Origin: Paenibacillus sp. E222
Lineage (GTDB): Bacteria > Bacillota > Bacilli > Paenibacillales > Paenibacillaceae
Length of the DNA: 64,000 nucleotides
Assembly (NCBI RefSeq): GCF_013401555.1
Contig: NZ_CP058552.1
Location: 4,464,001 to 4,528,000, forward strand
Direction of reading: 5' to 3'
The position numbers and the translations under genes are program-made. Position 1 is the first letter of the stretch. Each line of letters starts with the position of its first letter. Under the pieces are notes generated by a model, which did not search any database, was not told the origin of the DNA, and was given only the letters and a program-made list of their open reading frames with translations. This document shows, in pieces, positions 62,632 to 64,000 of the stretch.

Positions 62632-63285
62632 TTAAAAATGACCAGATGTGAGCATTCGTTCTCTGGAAAGACGTGTGAGCGATAGCACAACTTCCTGTGC
62701 GGAGTCATAATCCTGATTCGACAATGCCTTCAGCGTATCCCTATTAATCCCAATGGCACTATAATGTTTGATATGAGGAGTAAGCTTGAAACGTACGATG
62801 GCATACATACACAGCTTATCTTTAAAGGAATCAAATGTACTGAGCATTACGCCGTTTCCGAGTGATGCTAGAATTTCTCGCATAAATAAAAAATGATGCT
62901 CTATATAAGAGGCATAGTCATTATTTTGTTCTGCGACCCGTTGTAATTCCACATGGACAGAAAGTGATTCGAGATTGACATTAATGTCTCTTTTCTCATC
63001 TTTCATTGCCTGAAAACAGTAAAAGAGCATCGATTGAATTTGTTCATTGAGATCAAGAAATTCAATTACGCTCACTTCCTTGACGAGCACTCCACGATTT
63101 TTGAGCGCAACAATATATCCTTCCGATTCAAGACGGGCTATAGCATGACGGACGGGTGTTCGGCTCATTTGAAATTCTTCTGCCAGTTCATTCTCTGAAA
63201 GCAATGTTCCCGGCATTAGCTCGCCGCTAACCATTCGTTCACGAAGAAGCAGATAAGCTGTATCTGCCAGCGAGTTTGTTTTCAT
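62632..63285 (-). CDS. GntR-family regulator (FCD/FadR type)
   Basis: 217 residues. HTH: LLRERMVSGELMPGTLLSEN, ELAEEFQMSRTPVRHAIARL, ESEGYIVALKNRGVLVKEV; all-helical effector domain 80-215 of the FCD type, though the usual metal His residues (in HHFLFMREIL) are only partly kept. Divergent from the PhnD-like gene, which it probably controls. Ends next to the large hairpin. Confidence 0.9.
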   Translation of the reverse strand: MKTNSLADTAYLLLRERMVSGELMPGTLLSENELAEEFQMSRTPVRHAIARLESEGYIVALKNRGVLVKEVSVIEFLDLNEQIQSMLFYCFQAMKDEKRDINVNLESLSVHVELQRVAEQNNDYASYIEHHFLFMREILASLGNGVMLSTFDSFKDKLCMYAIVRFKLTPHIKHYSAIGINRDTLKALSNQDYDSAQEVVLSLTRLSRERMLTSGHF

Positions 63286-63442
63286 ATATGTATTTCCCTT
63301 CTATCCTGACGTAGATTCACTTTACCAGTCTTCTTAAAACTAATCTGTGCTATTCCATAGTAACAGTACATGAAGAGGGGCTGCAACCTATCTGAACATT
63401 TTACAAATTTCCTGATATTGTGACACATTCTTCTTACATTCA

Positions 63443-63461
63443 ACTTGTATCCTACTTGTGT
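63443..63461 (+). promoter_or_regulatory. Tandem 8-bp repeat upstream of the PhnD-like gene
   Basis: ACTTGTAT (63443-63450) and ACTTGTGT (63454-63461), 11 bases apart, one helix turn. Candidate regulator site in the 212-base gap between gntR and phnD, which otherwise holds nothing I recognise. Confidence 0.4.
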
Positions 63462-63497
63462 ACCGATAAATCAAAACATCGATTTTAGGAGGCTCAC

Positions 63498-64000
63498 ATG
63501 TTGGAAACGAATAAACGCAAAGGTCATCTAGGTTTGATTTTTTCTCTTGTGCTCATGCTTGTCATCCTGTCTGGTTGTGGAACCACCGCAAATTCAAGCG
63601 AAGGTGAGGCTGGAATGCCGGAAGTGATTCGAATCGGAATTATGCCAAGCGAAGAAGGCGAGATGAACCGTTCACAGGAACAACTTGCAAAAGATATTAC
63701 CGAAGCAACCGGTATCCCTGCTGAAATATTTGTAGCTGAAGATTATAACATGGTTATTGAAGCCCTGCGTGCAGGCAAGATCGAAATCGGACTAATCGGA
63801 CCATTCGGGTACATCATCGCTACGGAACGCGCCAATGCGAAACTGCTCGTTCGGTCTGAGAGTGATCAGCAATCCAATACCGTAATCCTTGTCCGTAATG
63901 ACTCCCCTTATCAAAGCGTAAAAGATCTTAAAGGAAAGGATTTCTTGTTTGCAGATCCGGCATCAACATCGGGAAATTTGTATCCACGTGCCACACTGAT
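63498..64000 (+). CDS. phnD: Phosphate/phosphite/phosphonate-binding lipoprotein PhnD-like (3' partial)
   Basis: The first 167 codons are in the window; the gene runs off the end. Lipobox ILSGC (C27). Body of the PhnD family: IRIGIMPSEEGEMNRSQEQL, ATGIPAEIFVAEDYNMVIEA, LRAGKIEIGLIGPFGYI, then DLKGKDFLFADPASTSGNLY, which holds the anion-binding STSG loop. It would deliver phosphonate, phosphite or a related oxyanion to PhnC/PhnE components presumably encoded just beyond. AGGAGG lies 6 bases before ATG 63498. Regulated by the divergent GntR protein rather than by a visible Pho box. Confidence 0.9.
   Translation, partial: MLETNKRKGHLGLIFSLVLMLVILSGCGTTANSSEGEAGMPEVIRIGIMPSEEGEMNRSQEQLAKDITEATGIPAEIFVAEDYNMVIEALRAGKIEIGLIGPFGYIIATERANAKLLVRSESDQQSNTVILVRNDSPYQSVKDLKGKDFLFADPASTSGNLYPRATL

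Overview
The window looks like chromosomal DNA of a low-to-medium-GC, endospore-former-type Firmicute, most probably a Paenibacillus. The grounds are repeated YesM/YesN-type two-component systems beside sugar ABC importers that lack their own ATPase, LplB/YtcP-like permeases, an intracellular xylan-degradation cluster, strong AGGAGG ribosome sites and sigma-A promoters. No rRNA, tRNA, CRISPR array, prophage or complete insertion sequence was seen. This assignment is inference from gene content, not from a search.

Layout. 1-3.5 kb: 3' part of a four-module sulfur-transfer flavoprotein, a cupin gene, a decayed AraC regulator that still has a Fur box, and a small lipoprotein. 3.7-10.4 kb: an MFS exporter plus macrolide-type glycosyltransferase pair, a MerR/SDR divergent pair, a GNAT acetyltransferase, a TetR regulator with a type I methionine aminopeptidase. 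10.5-11.7 kb: a sarcosine/N-methyltryptophan oxidase-like flavoenzyme. 11.8-19.2 kb: a LacI-controlled operon with a PHP-type phosphoesterase, a glycerophosphodiesterase-like protein and a complete ABC importer, probably for a phosphodiester or similar organophosphate. 19.3-22.1 kb (minus strand): PadR, a pentapeptide-repeat protein with a helical N-terminal domain, and a DrrAB-like exporter. 22.3-25.2 kb: a PAS-PAS-GGDEF protein, an unrecognised basic/glycine-rich protein and a second methionine aminopeptidase.

25.3-28.8 kb: the most unusual locus. Two genes correspond to the two halves of the plant Tm-1 protein (UPF0261 and a PEP-hydrolase-like TIM barrel), preceded by a regulator that is a copy of the TIM barrel fused to an AraC DNA-binding domain. 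28.8-37 kb: histidine kinase, response regulator, sugar-binding lipoprotein, two permeases and a large FAD oxidoreductase. 37-41.2 kb: XRE-cupin regulator, CynX/NimT-like MFS, UspA protein, Bcr/CflA MFS behind a MerR-type promoter. 41.3-47.1 kb: AraC regulator divergent from a DUF5107-TPR protein and a cellulase-like glycosidase. 47.4 kb: VOC protein. 48-60.3 kb: response regulator, histidine kinase, response regulator, then a xylo-oligosaccharide importer, GH43 beta-xylosidase, GH10 intracellular xylanase and a deleted GH43 pseudogene. 60.5-64 kb: amidohydrolase/MarR divergent pair, GntR regulator divergent from a PhnD-like binding lipoprotein cut by the window end.

How it works together: mostly nutrient-scavenging modules, each with its own dedicated regulator (YesMN, LacI, AraC, MarR, GntR), with several CcpA cre-like sites upstream of the sugar and Tm-1-like loci, interspersed with drug-export and detoxification pairs each under a one-component regulator (MerR, TetR, PadR).
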